Assembly: GCA_963422675.2 (NCBI GenBank)
Contig: CAXVYS010000024.1
Span: forward strand, 186,001-250,000
Reading direction: 5' to 3'
Source: UBA4416 sp963422675
GTDB taxonomy: Bacteria; Bacteroidota; Bacteroidia; B-17B0; Aurantibacillaceae
DNA length: 64,000 nucleotides
The first letter of the stretch is position 1. Every line of letters starts with the position of its first letter. A program made the position numbers and the translations under genes. Below, in pieces: positions 41,101 to 50,157 of this stretch. Below the pieces are notes generated by a model. It was given only the letters and a program-made list of their open reading frames with translations. It was not told where the DNA came from and did not search any database.

Positions 41101-43860
41101 ATGATGAAAAAATTATTTCTCTTTACTCTTTTGTTACCTGCAAGTATCTCATTTGCGCAACAATCTAAAACCGCTCAAAGCAATAATATTGCTGTTCAGC
41201 AACCACAAGGTCATACGTATACTCAAAGCGGACCATTAAAAAATATGATGTTGCCAATTACTGCAACAACCTTAACTTCCTGTATGTCGGTTGATTTACC
41301 AACTCCTACTACATGGACTTTGGTTAACTACACGAGTGGTACAGGCGGCTCTAATGGCTTTGCAAATGGTGTAAATGGTGACGATGATATGGAAAAGGCA
41401 CGTTACTTTGATGCATCCACGACAGCTTATACAAGGTTAAACCAGGTTTATGTAGGGTTTGGTATAGCATACAGTGCTCCTGCTTATACCAACACTCCCG
41501 TAAATATGAAAATTTACGACGGTACATCCGGAACTCCGGGGACTCTATTGGGTACAGCTGCCATTACCGTAGGTGAAATCATGGGCGATGTTACAGCAAA
41601 CCGTTATTCTTCTTTTATATTTAACGGAGGAATTGCCTTACCGGCTTCTAAAAAATTCTTCGCCAGTGTGGATGTATCCAACCTCACCTGGAATTTTTTA
41701 CCAAAAGATTCGTTAAGTATTGTAAGTAATGTAAACGGACAAACTAACCCAACTGATACCTGGGAAAAGTGGAGTGACGCTTCGTGGCATAAGTACATGA
41801 GTGCCAATTCTTACAGCTTAAATATTTCTCTTCTGATTCATCCGTTTTTAAGTACAGCTCCTATACAGGCTTCTATCACTCCTTCCAGCTCATCGATTTG
41901 CTCAGGAAAAAGTATTACTTATAATTCTGCAGGCTCAACAACCGGCGGAGTAAATTTATGGGGGTTTACAGCAGCGGCTACAGCTACAGCATCCGGTAAT
42001 CCTGCAAGTTTTACTTATCCAACTGCCGGTACTTATACTACTACTTTGGTTATAACAGATGCCTGTAATGCTGTTGCATATACCCAACAAACCGTAAGCG
42101 TTATACCAAGCCCTACAGTAACAGCCTCTGCTTCTTCCAGTTTAATTTGCTCAGGTGCTGCGGTTACCTTTAACGGTGGCGGTGCAAGTACCTATGCATG
42201 GACAGGTGGCGTAACCAATGGTGTGGCATTTAATCCAACAGGTACTACTACCTATACTGTAACCGGTGCTGCAGCTAATACCTGTACCAATACAGCAATG
42301 GTGACGGTAAGTGTTAATACAACGCCTACCGTAGGTGGAACTGCTGCTTCTAATAATTTTTGTGCAGGTGGGAGCACTACATTAAATGGGAGTGGTGCAA
42401 GTACCTATACCTGGACGGGTGGTGTAACCAATGGTGTGGCATTTAATCCAACGGGTACTACTACTTATACTGTAATGGGTGCTACCAATAACTGTACTAA
42501 TTCGGCGCAGGTTACCGTTACCGTTTTACCATTACCTACTGTAACAGGAAATGCTTCTGCAGCAAGTGTGTGTGCAGGAGTACAAACAACGTTGAATGGA
42601 AGCGGTTCAAGTACTTATACATGGACAGGCGGTGTAACAAACGGTGTGGCATTTACGCCTTCGACTTCCGGTACTTATACGGTAACAGGAACCGCTGTAA
42701 ATGGTTGTACGAATTCGGCGGTAGCTTCGGTTACTGTAAATGCTTTACCTTCTGTTACGGCTAATGCAACTTCTACCAATGTATGTTCAGGCGGGCAAGC
42801 AACCTTAAGTGGTGGTGGTGCTAGTACGTATACATGGACGGGTGGTGTAACAAACGGTGTGGCATTTACGCCTTCGGCTTCCGGCACTTATACGGTAACC
42901 GGTACTTCGGCTACGTCATGTACCAATACAGCTGTTATTACCGTTTCGGTTGTTTCCGCTCCGGTTATTTCAGCCACTGCTTCTAACCCTGTTATTTGTA
43001 ATGGTTCTACTACTACATTAAATGGTGGTGGTGCAAGTACGTATACATGGACGGGCGGTGTTACCGATGGTGTTCCTTTTTCTCCAACATCAACCGGCAG
43101 TTATACTGTATCGGCCAGTGCTCCCGGCTGCCCAGGAACTTATACTGCTGCGGTTACGGTTTCGGTTAATCCATTACCTGTAGTAACTGCCAACACATCC
43201 ACCAATGTTGTATGTGCAGGAATTCCTGTAACGTTAACTGCTGCGGGTGCAACTACTTATACGTGGACGAGCGGTGTAACAAATGGTGTGGCATTTATTC
43301 CTACTATCACTAATACCTATACTGTATCGGCCAGTTCAAGCAATTGTCTGGGAACATTTACTGCTGCTGCTACAGTTACTGTAAATCCTTCCCCGACTCT
43401 TACAGCTGTTTCAAGTACAAGTATGCTTTGCAGTGGAAATAGTGCAACGTTAACTATTAGCGGAACAGCTACTTCTTATTCATTAAATAATGTAACTATC
43501 CCTGCCACTGCTGTTGTATCTCCTACCACCACCACTACTTATACAGTAACAGGTGTGAATGCCAGCGGTTGTTCTAAAACAACTACTGTAACACAAAATG
43601 TGACAGTATGTACAGGTATTGATACACATGAAACGGAAGCGGATATCCTTGTAGCATATCCAAATCCAAGTAATGGTTCATTTAACTTAAAAGCTACTAA
43701 AGAGCAATGGGTTATTATTACAAATGAATTAGGGCAAACTTTGAGAACCATTCATTTAACATCTGCTTCCAATTTTGAAGCTCCTGTTAATGGTTTCGCT
43801 AGTGGGATCTATTTTGTTATAACGGAAACTTCTAAACATAAATTAGTAGTGACTCACTAA
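41101..43860 (+). CDS. Secreted T9SS cargo protein with PKD and Ig-like repeats
   Basis: A 919-residue cell-surface protein. The signal peptide is MMKKLFLFTLLLPASISFA. Residues about 40-255 form an N-terminal domain of unknown type (VDLPTPTTWTLVNYTSG). One PKD-like domain follows (about 260-340), then seven Ig-like repeats of about 75 residues, each with two Cys and the core STYTWTGGVTNGVAF. A C-terminal type A sorting domain (about 845-919) has YPNPSNGSFNL and GFASGIYFVI, the type IX secretion signal. No enzymatic domain is seen, so adhesion or display is inferred. A strong terminator follows. Confidence 0.88.
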   Translation: MMKKLFLFTLLLPASISFAQQSKTAQSNNIAVQQPQGHTYTQSGPLKNMMLPITATTLTSCMSVDLPTPTTWTLVNYTSGTGGSNGFANGVNGDDDMEKARYFDASTTAYTRLNQVYVGFGIAYSAPAYTNTPVNMKIYDGTSGTPGTLLGTAAITVGEIMGDVTANRYSSFIFNGGIALPASKKFFASVDVSNLTWNFLPKDSLSIVSNVNGQTNPTDTWEKWSDASWHKYMSANSYSLNISLLIHPFLSTAPIQASITPSSSSICSGKSITYNSAGSTTGGVNLWGFTAAATATASGNPASFTYPTAGTYTTTLVITDACNAVAYTQQTVSVIPSPTVTASASSSLICSGAAVTFNGGGASTYAWTGGVTNGVAFNPTGTTTYTVTGAAANTCTNTAMVTVSVNTTPTVGGTAASNNFCAGGSTTLNGSGASTYTWTGGVTNGVAFNPTGTTTYTVMGATNNCTNSAQVTVTVLPLPTVTGNASAASVCAGVQTTLNGSGSSTYTWTGGVTNGVAFTPSTSGTYTVTGTAVNGCTNSAVASVTVNALPSVTANATSTNVCSGGQATLSGGGASTYTWTGGVTNGVAFTPSASGTYTVTGTSATSCTNTAVITVSVVSAPVISATASNPVICNGSTTTLNGGGASTYTWTGGVTDGVPFSPTSTGSYTVSASAPGCPGTYTAAVTVSVNPLPVVTANTSTNVVCAGIPVTLTAAGATTYTWTSGVTNGVAFIPTITNTYTVSASSSNCLGTFTAAATVTVNPSPTLTAVSSTSMLCSGNSATLTISGTATSYSLNNVTIPATAVVSPTTTTTYTVTGVNASGCSKTTTVTQNVTVCTGIDTHETEADILVAYPNPSNGSFNLKATKEQWVIITNELGQTLRTIHLTSASNFEAPVNGFASGIYFVITETSKHKLVVTH
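42120..43600 (+). repeat. Seven Ig-like repeats with near-identical DNA cores
   Basis: The core GGTGTAACAAACGGTGTGGC occurs unchanged at 42631-42650 and 42844-42863, and near-unchanged at about 42206, 42420, 43057 and 43273. Protein units begin with a CSG or CAG motif after a Pro-rich linker. The last unit is divergent. Confidence 0.8.
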
Positions 43861-43878
43861 TTCATTTATATTACATGT

Positions 43879-43915
43879 AAAAGGCTATCTGCTGGTGAGC
43901 AGATAGCCTTTTTTT
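43879..43915 (+). terminator. Rho-independent terminator after the T9SS cargo gene
   Basis: Arms AAAGGCTATCTGCT and AGCAGATAGCCTTT with loop GGTG form a 14-bp stem followed by a T-run. Confidence 0.9.
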
Positions 43916-43957
43916 ATAAGATTTAATTTAAAGAAGCGGCAAAAAACAACTGTGCTA

Positions 43958-44212
43958 TTACTTACGTACACGGTACTCTAATCTCTTTGTTTTCTCTCCT
44001 TTTTTTGTTTCAGCCTTATGATCGGCTCTGCTTTCTTTTTTGTGTTGACCAACATGTTTTTCCCTTTTTGCTGCCCTCTTTTCTGCCTTCCTCTCCGCCT
44101 TATGTTCTCTTTCTACCTTTTTATGCTCTTTTTTTGGAGCATTTTGTGCTTTTAGAGTAGCCACATTGGCTGCTAATACCAAGCCTATAACAGTTCCGAT
44201 AATCTTTTTCAT
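43958..44212 (-). CDS. Small secreted basic protein
   Basis: An 84-residue protein with a signal peptide (MKKIIGTVIGLVLAANVATLKAQ) and a mature part of about 60 residues made almost only of Lys, Glu, Arg, His and Ala (KKEHKKVEREHKAERKAEKR). It is probably a highly charged, helical or disordered periplasmic protein. His residues could bind metal, but no family is recognised. It is isolated between a terminator and carB. The ATG is at 44212. Confidence 0.65.
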   Translation of the reverse strand: MKKIIGTVIGLVLAANVATLKAQNAPKKEHKKVEREHKAERKAEKRAAKREKHVGQHKKESRADHKAETKKGEKTKRLEYRVRK

Positions 44213-44285
44213 ATGAGTAGATTTATTGTTTAACTTTTAAAACGGGACCAGACCAGATATTGAATTTGTACTATTCTATCATTTC

Positions 44286-47096
44286 TTATTTACTTAAATA
44301 TAAATTACGTTCGCTGTAGATATTTTGGAAGTATTCATCCTGAAGGCTATCGATAAAGTAAATGGCTTCACCTGTTGATTTCATTTCAGGACCAAGTTCT
44401 TTTTGAATCTCCGGAAATTTCTCATAACTGAATACCGGAATTTTAATCGCGTATCCTTTTTTCTTTGGTGCAAATGTAAAATCTTTTACTTTAGCTCCCA
44501 ACATCACCTTGGTAGCATAATTCACATAAGGTTCATCGTAAGCCTTGGCAATAAAAGGTACTGTGCGGGAAGCACGCGGATTGGCTTCGATGATATAAAC
44601 GATCTCATCTTTAATGGCGAACTGGATATTTAACAGACCTACCGTTTTAAGCGCTACTGCAATGGTTTTTGTATGTTGCTCCATTTGCTTTAACACGTTA
44701 TCCGATAAATCAAATGTAGGAAGTACCGCGTAACTATCTCCGCTATGAATCCCTGCAGGTTCAATATGTTCCATCATTCCAATAATGTAAACATCTTCTC
44801 CATCACAAATAGCATCTGCTTCCGCTTCAATGGCATTTTGTAAAAAATGATCCAGCAACACTTTGTTATCCGGAAGGTCATTCAATAATTTCACCACGTG
44901 TTGTTCCAACTCTTCTTCGTTGATCACAATCTTCATGCTTTGTCCACCCAACACATAACTAGGACGAACCAATAAAGGAAACCCTAATTCTTTTGATAAA
45001 GTAATGGCTTCTTCAGCATCATTGATCACACCAAATTTAGGATAAGGAATATTATTTTCTTTTAACAGATTTGAGAAAGATCCCCTGTCTTCGGCCAGAT
45101 CCAATGATTTGAAATCTGTTCCGATAATTTTTATTCCGTAGCGCTCTAATTTTTCTGCCAGTTTTAAAGCGGTTTGTCCGCCAAGCTGAACAATAACACC
45201 TTCGGGCTTTTCATGTAAAATAATATCGTAAATGTGTTCCCAGAAAACAGGCTCGAAATATAATTTATCGGCTGTGCTAAAATCCGTACTAACGGTTTCG
45301 GGGTTGCAGTTGATCATAATGGTTTCGTATCCCATTTCTTTGGCTGCCAACACACCGTGCACACAACTGTAATCGAACTCAATCCCCTGCCCGATACGGT
45401 TAGGGCCGCTTCCTAAAATAATCACTTTCTTTTTATCAGAACGGATACTTTCATTCTCATCTTCAAAAGTTGAATAATAATAAGGTGTTTTCGCTTCAAA
45501 TTCGGCAGCACAGGTATCTACCATTTTAAATACCCGGTTAATATTAAACTCTTTCCGTTTATTGTATACTTCACTTTCCAGGCAACTCACCAAATGTGCG
45601 ATCTGCCTGTCTGCGTAACCCATTTGTTTGGCTTCGTACAATAAATCTTTCGGAAGATCCGTCAAACGGTGTTTAGAAATTTCATTTTCCAGGGCGATCA
45701 TTTGTTCGATTTGCTCAAGGAACCACATATCAATGCGGGTTAATTTCTGTATGGTTTTGATAGAGATTCCCAATTTCATGGCATCATAAATCATAAACAA
45801 ACGATTCCAGCTCGGACGTTCAAGCCCTGCCAATAATTCCGCCTGGTTGGTGTTTTCTTTGCCATCAGCTCCCAAACCGTTACGTTTAATTTCCAGCGAT
45901 TGACACGCTTTTTGAAGTGCTTCCTGAAAAGAACGGCCAATAGCCATAACTTCTCCAACCGATTTCATCTGGAAACCTAATTCGCGGTTACAACCTTTAA
46001 ATTTATCAAAGTTCCAACGGGGTATTTTTACGATCACGTAATCCAATGTCGGCTCGAAATAAGCAGACGTGAGTTTGGTGATTTGATTTTGTAATTCATC
46101 CAAGGTATATCCAATGGCTAATTTGCTGGCAATGCGGGCAATCGGGTAACCGGTAGCTTTACTTGCCAAAGCCGATGAACGTGATACCCGTGGGTTAATT
46201 TCAATGGCAATAATATCTTCTTTATCATCATCGCTCACGGCAAACTGTACATTACAACCGCCTGAAAAGTTACCAATACTGCGCATCATTTTAATGGCCA
46301 TGGTACGCATTTTCTGATAAGTGCTATCACTTAAGGTTTGCGCAGGAGCCACGGTAATACTATCACCGGTGTGCACACCCATTGGATCAAAGTTTTCGAT
46401 GGAGCAGATAATAGCTACATTATCACTTTTATCACGCAACAATTCCAACTCATATTCTTTCCAGCCTAACACTGCTTTGTCAATTAACACTTCGTGTATG
46501 GGAGATGTTTGTAAACCTCTGTTTAATAAGGCATCGTAGTCTTCTTTTTTATACACTACCGAACCACCGCTACCACCAAGGGTAAACGAAGGACGGATCA
46601 CCAATGGAAATCCAAAGTCCTGTGCGATGGATTTACCTTCTAAAAATGATTTGGCTATTTTACTTGGTGCCATAGCCACACCAATTTCATTCATACGGAT
46701 ACGGAACAGATCGCGGTCTTCAGTAACTTTAATGGCATCGATATCAACACCAATCATTCTTACATTGTACTTTTTCCAGATTCCCAGATCATCGCATTTT
46801 AACGCAAGGTTCAATGCTGTTTGGCCGCCCATCGTAGGCAATACAGCGTCTATCTGACGTTCTTCAAGAATCTTGATAATAGATTTTACTTCTAAAGGTA
46901 ACAGGTAAATATGATCTGCTGTTACTTTATCAGTCATAATCGTTGCAGGGTTAGAGTTAATTAATGTAACTTCTATTCCTTCTTCACGAAGACTTTTAGC
47001 GGATTGTGAACCTGAGTAATCGAACTCGCATGCCTGGCCAATAACAATGGGACCGGAACCAATAATTAAAACGGATTTTATAGATGTGTCTTTCAT
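44286..47096 (-). CDS. carB: Carbamoyl-phosphate synthase large subunit (without allosteric domain)
   Basis: A 936-residue cytosolic synthase that makes carbamoyl phosphate from bicarbonate, ATP and ammonia for pyrimidine and arginine synthesis. The first ATP-grasp half has GSGPIVIGQACEFDYSGSQ and RPSFTLGGSGGS; the second has ILGSGPNRIGQGIEFDYS and RPSYVLGGQSM. The chain ends with KSTGEAIYFIDSLQDEYFQN, where the E. coli protein (1073) continues into the MGS-like allosteric domain, so the UMP/ornithine regulatory domain is absent. This is complete rather than truncated. A TATCTTTA element lies at 47233-47240. No carA is in the window. Confidence 0.95.
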   Translation of the reverse strand: MKDTSIKSVLIIGSGPIVIGQACEFDYSGSQSAKSLREEGIEVTLINSNPATIMTDKVTADHIYLLPLEVKSIIKILEERQIDAVLPTMGGQTALNLALKCDDLGIWKKYNVRMIGVDIDAIKVTEDRDLFRIRMNEIGVAMAPSKIAKSFLEGKSIAQDFGFPLVIRPSFTLGGSGGSVVYKKEDYDALLNRGLQTSPIHEVLIDKAVLGWKEYELELLRDKSDNVAIICSIENFDPMGVHTGDSITVAPAQTLSDSTYQKMRTMAIKMMRSIGNFSGGCNVQFAVSDDDKEDIIAIEINPRVSRSSALASKATGYPIARIASKLAIGYTLDELQNQITKLTSAYFEPTLDYVIVKIPRWNFDKFKGCNRELGFQMKSVGEVMAIGRSFQEALQKACQSLEIKRNGLGADGKENTNQAELLAGLERPSWNRLFMIYDAMKLGISIKTIQKLTRIDMWFLEQIEQMIALENEISKHRLTDLPKDLLYEAKQMGYADRQIAHLVSCLESEVYNKRKEFNINRVFKMVDTCAAEFEAKTPYYYSTFEDENESIRSDKKKVIILGSGPNRIGQGIEFDYSCVHGVLAAKEMGYETIMINCNPETVSTDFSTADKLYFEPVFWEHIYDIILHEKPEGVIVQLGGQTALKLAEKLERYGIKIIGTDFKSLDLAEDRGSFSNLLKENNIPYPKFGVINDAEEAITLSKELGFPLLVRPSYVLGGQSMKIVINEEELEQHVVKLLNDLPDNKVLLDHFLQNAIEAEADAICDGEDVYIIGMMEHIEPAGIHSGDSYAVLPTFDLSDNVLKQMEQHTKTIAVALKTVGLLNIQFAIKDEIVYIIEANPRASRTVPFIAKAYDEPYVNYATKVMLGAKVKDFTFAPKKKGYAIKIPVFSYEKFPEIQKELGPEMKSTGEAIYFIDSLQDEYFQNIYSERNLYLSK

Positions 47097-47104
47097 TTTC
47101 TTAA

Positions 47105-47151
47105 GTTGAAAGTTTGTGAGTTAAGAACGTTGAGAAAGTTTTGAAAGTTGG
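47105..47151. repeat. AAGTT-type intergenic repeats in the carB leader
   Basis: GTTGAAAGTTTGTGAGTT and TGAGAAAGTTTTGAAAGTTG are imperfect direct copies in the carB 5' region. CTTTTAACTTTTAAACTTTC lies further upstream at about 47190 and could pair with them. Confidence 0.35.
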
Positions 47152-47232
47152 TCTTTAAAGGTAGAACTCAATCTATTTTCTTCTCCTTTTAACTTTTAAA
47201 CTTTCCAAACCGTCAGTAAAAAACAAACTTGG

Positions 47233-47240
47233 TAAAGATA
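47233..47240 (-). promoter_or_regulatory. Probable -7 element of carB (TATCTTTA)
   Basis: One mismatch to TAnnTTTG, and identical to the metG element. It predicts a carB leader of about 130 nt, the longest seen here, which would include the AAGTT repeats. Confidence 0.3.
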
Positions 47241-47312
47241 CGGGTTTGTTAGAATTAACCGCTATAAGATTTTAACATTTAATTAATACTTTAGCATTTA
47301 TTCTAAATTTTG

Positions 47313-47320
47313 TAAGTTTG
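47313..47320 (+). promoter_or_regulatory. -7 promoter element of the outer-membrane protein gene (TAAGTTTG)
   Basis: An exact TAnnTTTG match that ends 2 nt before ATG 47322 and 5 nt before ATG 47325. The second ATG coincides with the predicted transcription start. Confidence 0.45.
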
Positions 47321-47324
47321 AATG

Positions 47325-47885
47325 ATGCATTTCTCCAAACACCTCGTTTTTTCGATTGTTTTAACAACTTGTTCCCTTTTTGCCAAAGCACAGGATGAAG
47401 AGTATACTATGCCAAAGCCCCCAAGAGATTATGACAAGGATCCTGCTAAAAATGCCGTATATATTGAGTTAGGGGGTAACGGGGGTTTCTTCTCCTTTAA
47501 TTATGAGCGGACTTACTATTACAGGGAAAAGTTTAAAATGAGTGCGCGTGGCGGGTTTGCTCCCAATTTTAACGGTATATATATAGAACAGGTGTATTTG
47601 ATTGAAAATAATTTTATTTTATTTAAAAATCCCCATCACCTGGAGTTTGGCGTAGGTGTTACCATGCAGAGGCGGTATAATGAAAGGCCCAACTCCCCGG
47701 ATCATTATTTTTGGGAAAACTTACTGTTTAGTGCCTGGCGTTGTGGGTACCGCTATCAAAAGCAGGATGAAGGTTTCTTTTTAAAAGCCGGAATCACTCC
47801 TGTTATAATGAGTCATGATGCTGTGGGCTTTCACCCCGGTTACTTTCAGCTGTGGGGTGGTGCAGCTGTAGGGATGAGTTTTTAA
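47325..47885 (+). CDS. Small outer-membrane beta-barrel-like protein
   Basis: A 186-residue protein with signal peptide (HLVFSIVLTTCSLFAKA) followed by QDEEYTMPKPPRDYDKD. The rest has alternating strands with Tyr, Phe and Gly (AVYIELGGNGGFFSFNYERTYY; LEFGVGVTMQRRY; FQLWGGAAVGMSF), ending in Phe as outer-membrane barrels do. The function is not known. ATG 47325 is preferred over 47322 because the promoter box sits immediately upstream. Its stop shares TTAA with the convergent methyltransferase gene. Confidence 0.7.
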   Translation: MHFSKHLVFSIVLTTCSLFAKAQDEEYTMPKPPRDYDKDPAKNAVYIELGGNGGFFSFNYERTYYYREKFKMSARGGFAPNFNGIYIEQVYLIENNFILFKNPHHLEFGVGVTMQRRYNERPNSPDHYFWENLLFSAWRCGYRYQKQDEGFFLKAGITPVIMSHDAVGFHPGYFQLWGGAAVGMSF

Positions 47886-48688
47886 TTCTTCTTTACAGAA
47901 ATTATAAACAGATCTCCTATTCTGTTAAAAGGCCAGTGTGTGCTTGTAGCGAATTCCATCTTTTTAAGAAGTTCAAATACTTTAGGGTGTTTAGCCGGAA
48001 AGTAATGATTAAATGTAGGAGGCAAAAAACAACCCAGTGATCTTAATTTTTCTACCTTGTAATTAGTTCCGAATGCCCTTTTGATACGGTTTGGAGAATA
48101 ATAATAAGTATCAAAATAATGTCCTTCCAAATGTGATTTGAGGCCTTTGGTAGTTAAACGCCTGAAGGCAAATTTATATTTTCCTTTAAAAATAGTGGCC
48201 CATTCCCATAAACATACCGGAGCAATAAATACCAAATGAGCCATGCCACCGGGTTTTAAGTGTGCATCTATTTGTTTGATTACCGATTCAATGTCTTCTG
48301 CACAATTTAAACCACCAAAATTCGAAAAGATATGATCAAACAAGTGATCGGTTTTCAATGTTATCTTATTGAACGAACATTTTTCGTAGCTGAGATTGTT
48401 GATAGTGTTCTCTTTCAATTTTAATTGCAACTGTTGCAACATCCCTTCCGAATTATCGGTTGCATGAACCGTTAAGCCCTGGCCGGCAAAGAATACAGCA
48501 TCCAAGCCAGTACCACAATTTAACTCGAGCATGCTTTGGCCCGGCAAAGCAAACTCCATCACCTGGTTTCTGGAAATAGTGCGATACACTACTTCCATAG
48601 GATTGGTGTTCGTAATGGTATCAAACATTGGTGATTGTGCACTAAAGGCATCGCTTACCGAATGCTCCTGCTCCTTAATATAACTCAT
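47882..48688 (-). CDS. Class I SAM-dependent methyltransferase
   Basis: A 268-residue methyltransferase. Motif I is MLELNCGTGLDAVFFAGQG, followed by VHATDNSEGML (acidic residue for SAM) and the LKPGGMAHLVFI motif. The C-terminal part is basic and may contact a membrane. It overlaps the upstream B12-radical SAM gene by 14 bp and ends the seven-gene minus-strand operon. The target is unknown. The context suggests a small molecule or glycan precursor rather than a macromolecule. Confidence 0.87.
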   Translation of the reverse strand: MSYIKEQEHSVSDAFSAQSPMFDTITNTNPMEVVYRTISRNQVMEFALPGQSMLELNCGTGLDAVFFAGQGLTVHATDNSEGMLQQLQLKLKENTINNLSYEKCSFNKITLKTDHLFDHIFSNFGGLNCAEDIESVIKQIDAHLKPGGMAHLVFIAPVCLWEWATIFKGKYKFAFRRLTTKGLKSHLEGHYFDTYYYSPNRIKRAFGTNYKVEKLRSLGCFLPPTFNHYFPAKHPKVFELLKKMEFATSTHWPFNRIGDLFIISVKKN

Positions 48689-50144
48689 GTTTTAATTGTG
48701 GCTCTATCCCATTTAGTTTTTTACGCTGCATGATGGATTGCATTTGTGTTTTTATTAATCGCAGACGCTGTTTTAATTGCTGATGGCCGTTTGCAGCAAG
48801 ACTTTGCTTTATTTTTTGAATTTTATACTTGAAATGAATGTATCGTTGCAACTCCTTATAAAATTCTTTTTTATAGGTATTACTAAACATCAGATCCAGG
48901 TCATCGCTATCTGTCCAGTTGCTTTTTAATTTTAACTGATCTTTTACTTTATCATAAAATACAGTTCCGGGTAAAGGGTAAGATACTGAAATACCGATAT
49001 CGTCAGGGAGCAGGTCTTCCACCATTTTAATGGTTTGTTGTATATCCTCAATCGTTTCTGCCAAATACCCCAGTTGCAAAAATAAAGCAACATGGATATG
49101 GTATTTTTTTAAAAGCTGGGTTGCTTCATAAATCTGTTCCACTTTAGTGCCTTTATCCATGGCATCCAGTATTCTCTGAGACCCGCTTTCTGCGCCCATC
49201 CATACCGTTTTACATCCGCTGTTTGCTAAATGCTGTATGTTATCTTCTTCTAATAACAGATCGGCACGGCTTTGAATTTTATATTCAATTTTTACCTGTT
49301 CCTTTTTAATATAATATTCAAAATCTTTTAGCCATCCTGGCTTTAATCCAAAAATATCATCGGCAAACCAAATATGGGTGAACCCGAATTGCTGCTGCCA
49401 TTTTTTAATTTCAAGTACTATGTTTTCGGGACTGTGTGTATTATAACGGTTACCGTATATAGGTTTAGCACACCAGTTACATTTATAAGGGCAACCACGG
49501 GTAGTTACAAAATTAAGTGAAAAATAGCCGTGGTTTTCGAGCCACATGTTTTTGTACGGTGTTATATCTGCCAAATCCCATGCGGGTGGTGGCAACGTAT
49601 CAAGGTCCTTAATAACAGGGCGTTTACCGGTAGTTTTAATCGTTAATGTTCCATCACCGAAAGATTCTTCAGCATATGCTATACCCGGAATAAGATTGAT
49701 GGGCGTGTTATTTTTAAAGGCGTTGCATAATTCCAAAACAGTTTGCTCTGCTTCACCAATGGCAATAGCGTTGGCTCCATGCTGTAAGTAATCTTCAAAA
49801 TGATCAGCCGCATCGGAACTTGAGGTAATAACCCGACATCCTTTTGATGCCGCATAGGTTTGCATTTCAAAACAGGCTTCACGCATATTGGTTAAGCACA
49901 TTTTGGTTAAGTAGTTAAACCCATCATCATAACTGATAAAAATATCAGGTTGGTAGCTATCAATTGTCCCAAAAATATCTTTTGCCGAATCACAAAACAT
50001 GGTATCAAACAACTTTACGTCGTAACCCTGTTCACGCAAATATGCCATGGCATAAAGCGTTCCCAAAGGTGGATACGGCATAGCGGTTTTGTACTGCTTG
50101 GCATCAAATTTCAAAAAATAACTATGTGTGAATAAAACTTTCAA
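48675..50144 (-). CDS. Cobalamin-binding radical SAM protein 2
   Basis: A 489-residue protein with an N-terminal B12-binding Rossmann domain (YPPLGTLYAMAYLREQGYDV, DIFISYDDGF) and a radical SAM domain with TRGCPYKCNWCAKPIYG, holding the CxxxCxxC iron-sulfur ligands. The C-terminal part is rich in Lys and Gln. Class B radical SAM enzymes methylate unactivated carbon or phosphorus or rearrange carbon skeletons. The product here is unknown. The start is TTG at 50144 (MKVLFTHSYF). It is 13 nt after the membrane glycosyltransferase gene. Confidence 0.88.
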   Translation of the reverse strand: MKVLFTHSYFLKFDAKQYKTAMPYPPLGTLYAMAYLREQGYDVKLFDTMFCDSAKDIFGTIDSYQPDIFISYDDGFNYLTKMCLTNMREACFEMQTYAASKGCRVITSSSDAADHFEDYLQHGANAIAIGEAEQTVLELCNAFKNNTPINLIPGIAYAEESFGDGTLTIKTTGKRPVIKDLDTLPPPAWDLADITPYKNMWLENHGYFSLNFVTTRGCPYKCNWCAKPIYGNRYNTHSPENIVLEIKKWQQQFGFTHIWFADDIFGLKPGWLKDFEYYIKKEQVKIEYKIQSRADLLLEEDNIQHLANSGCKTVWMGAESGSQRILDAMDKGTKVEQIYEATQLLKKYHIHVALFLQLGYLAETIEDIQQTIKMVEDLLPDDIGISVSYPLPGTVFYDKVKDQLKLKSNWTDSDDLDLMFSNTYKKEFYKELQRYIHFKYKIQKIKQSLAANGHQQLKQRLRLIKTQMQSIMQRKKLNGIEPQLKHELY

Positions 50145-50157
50145 TTTCTTAATACAA

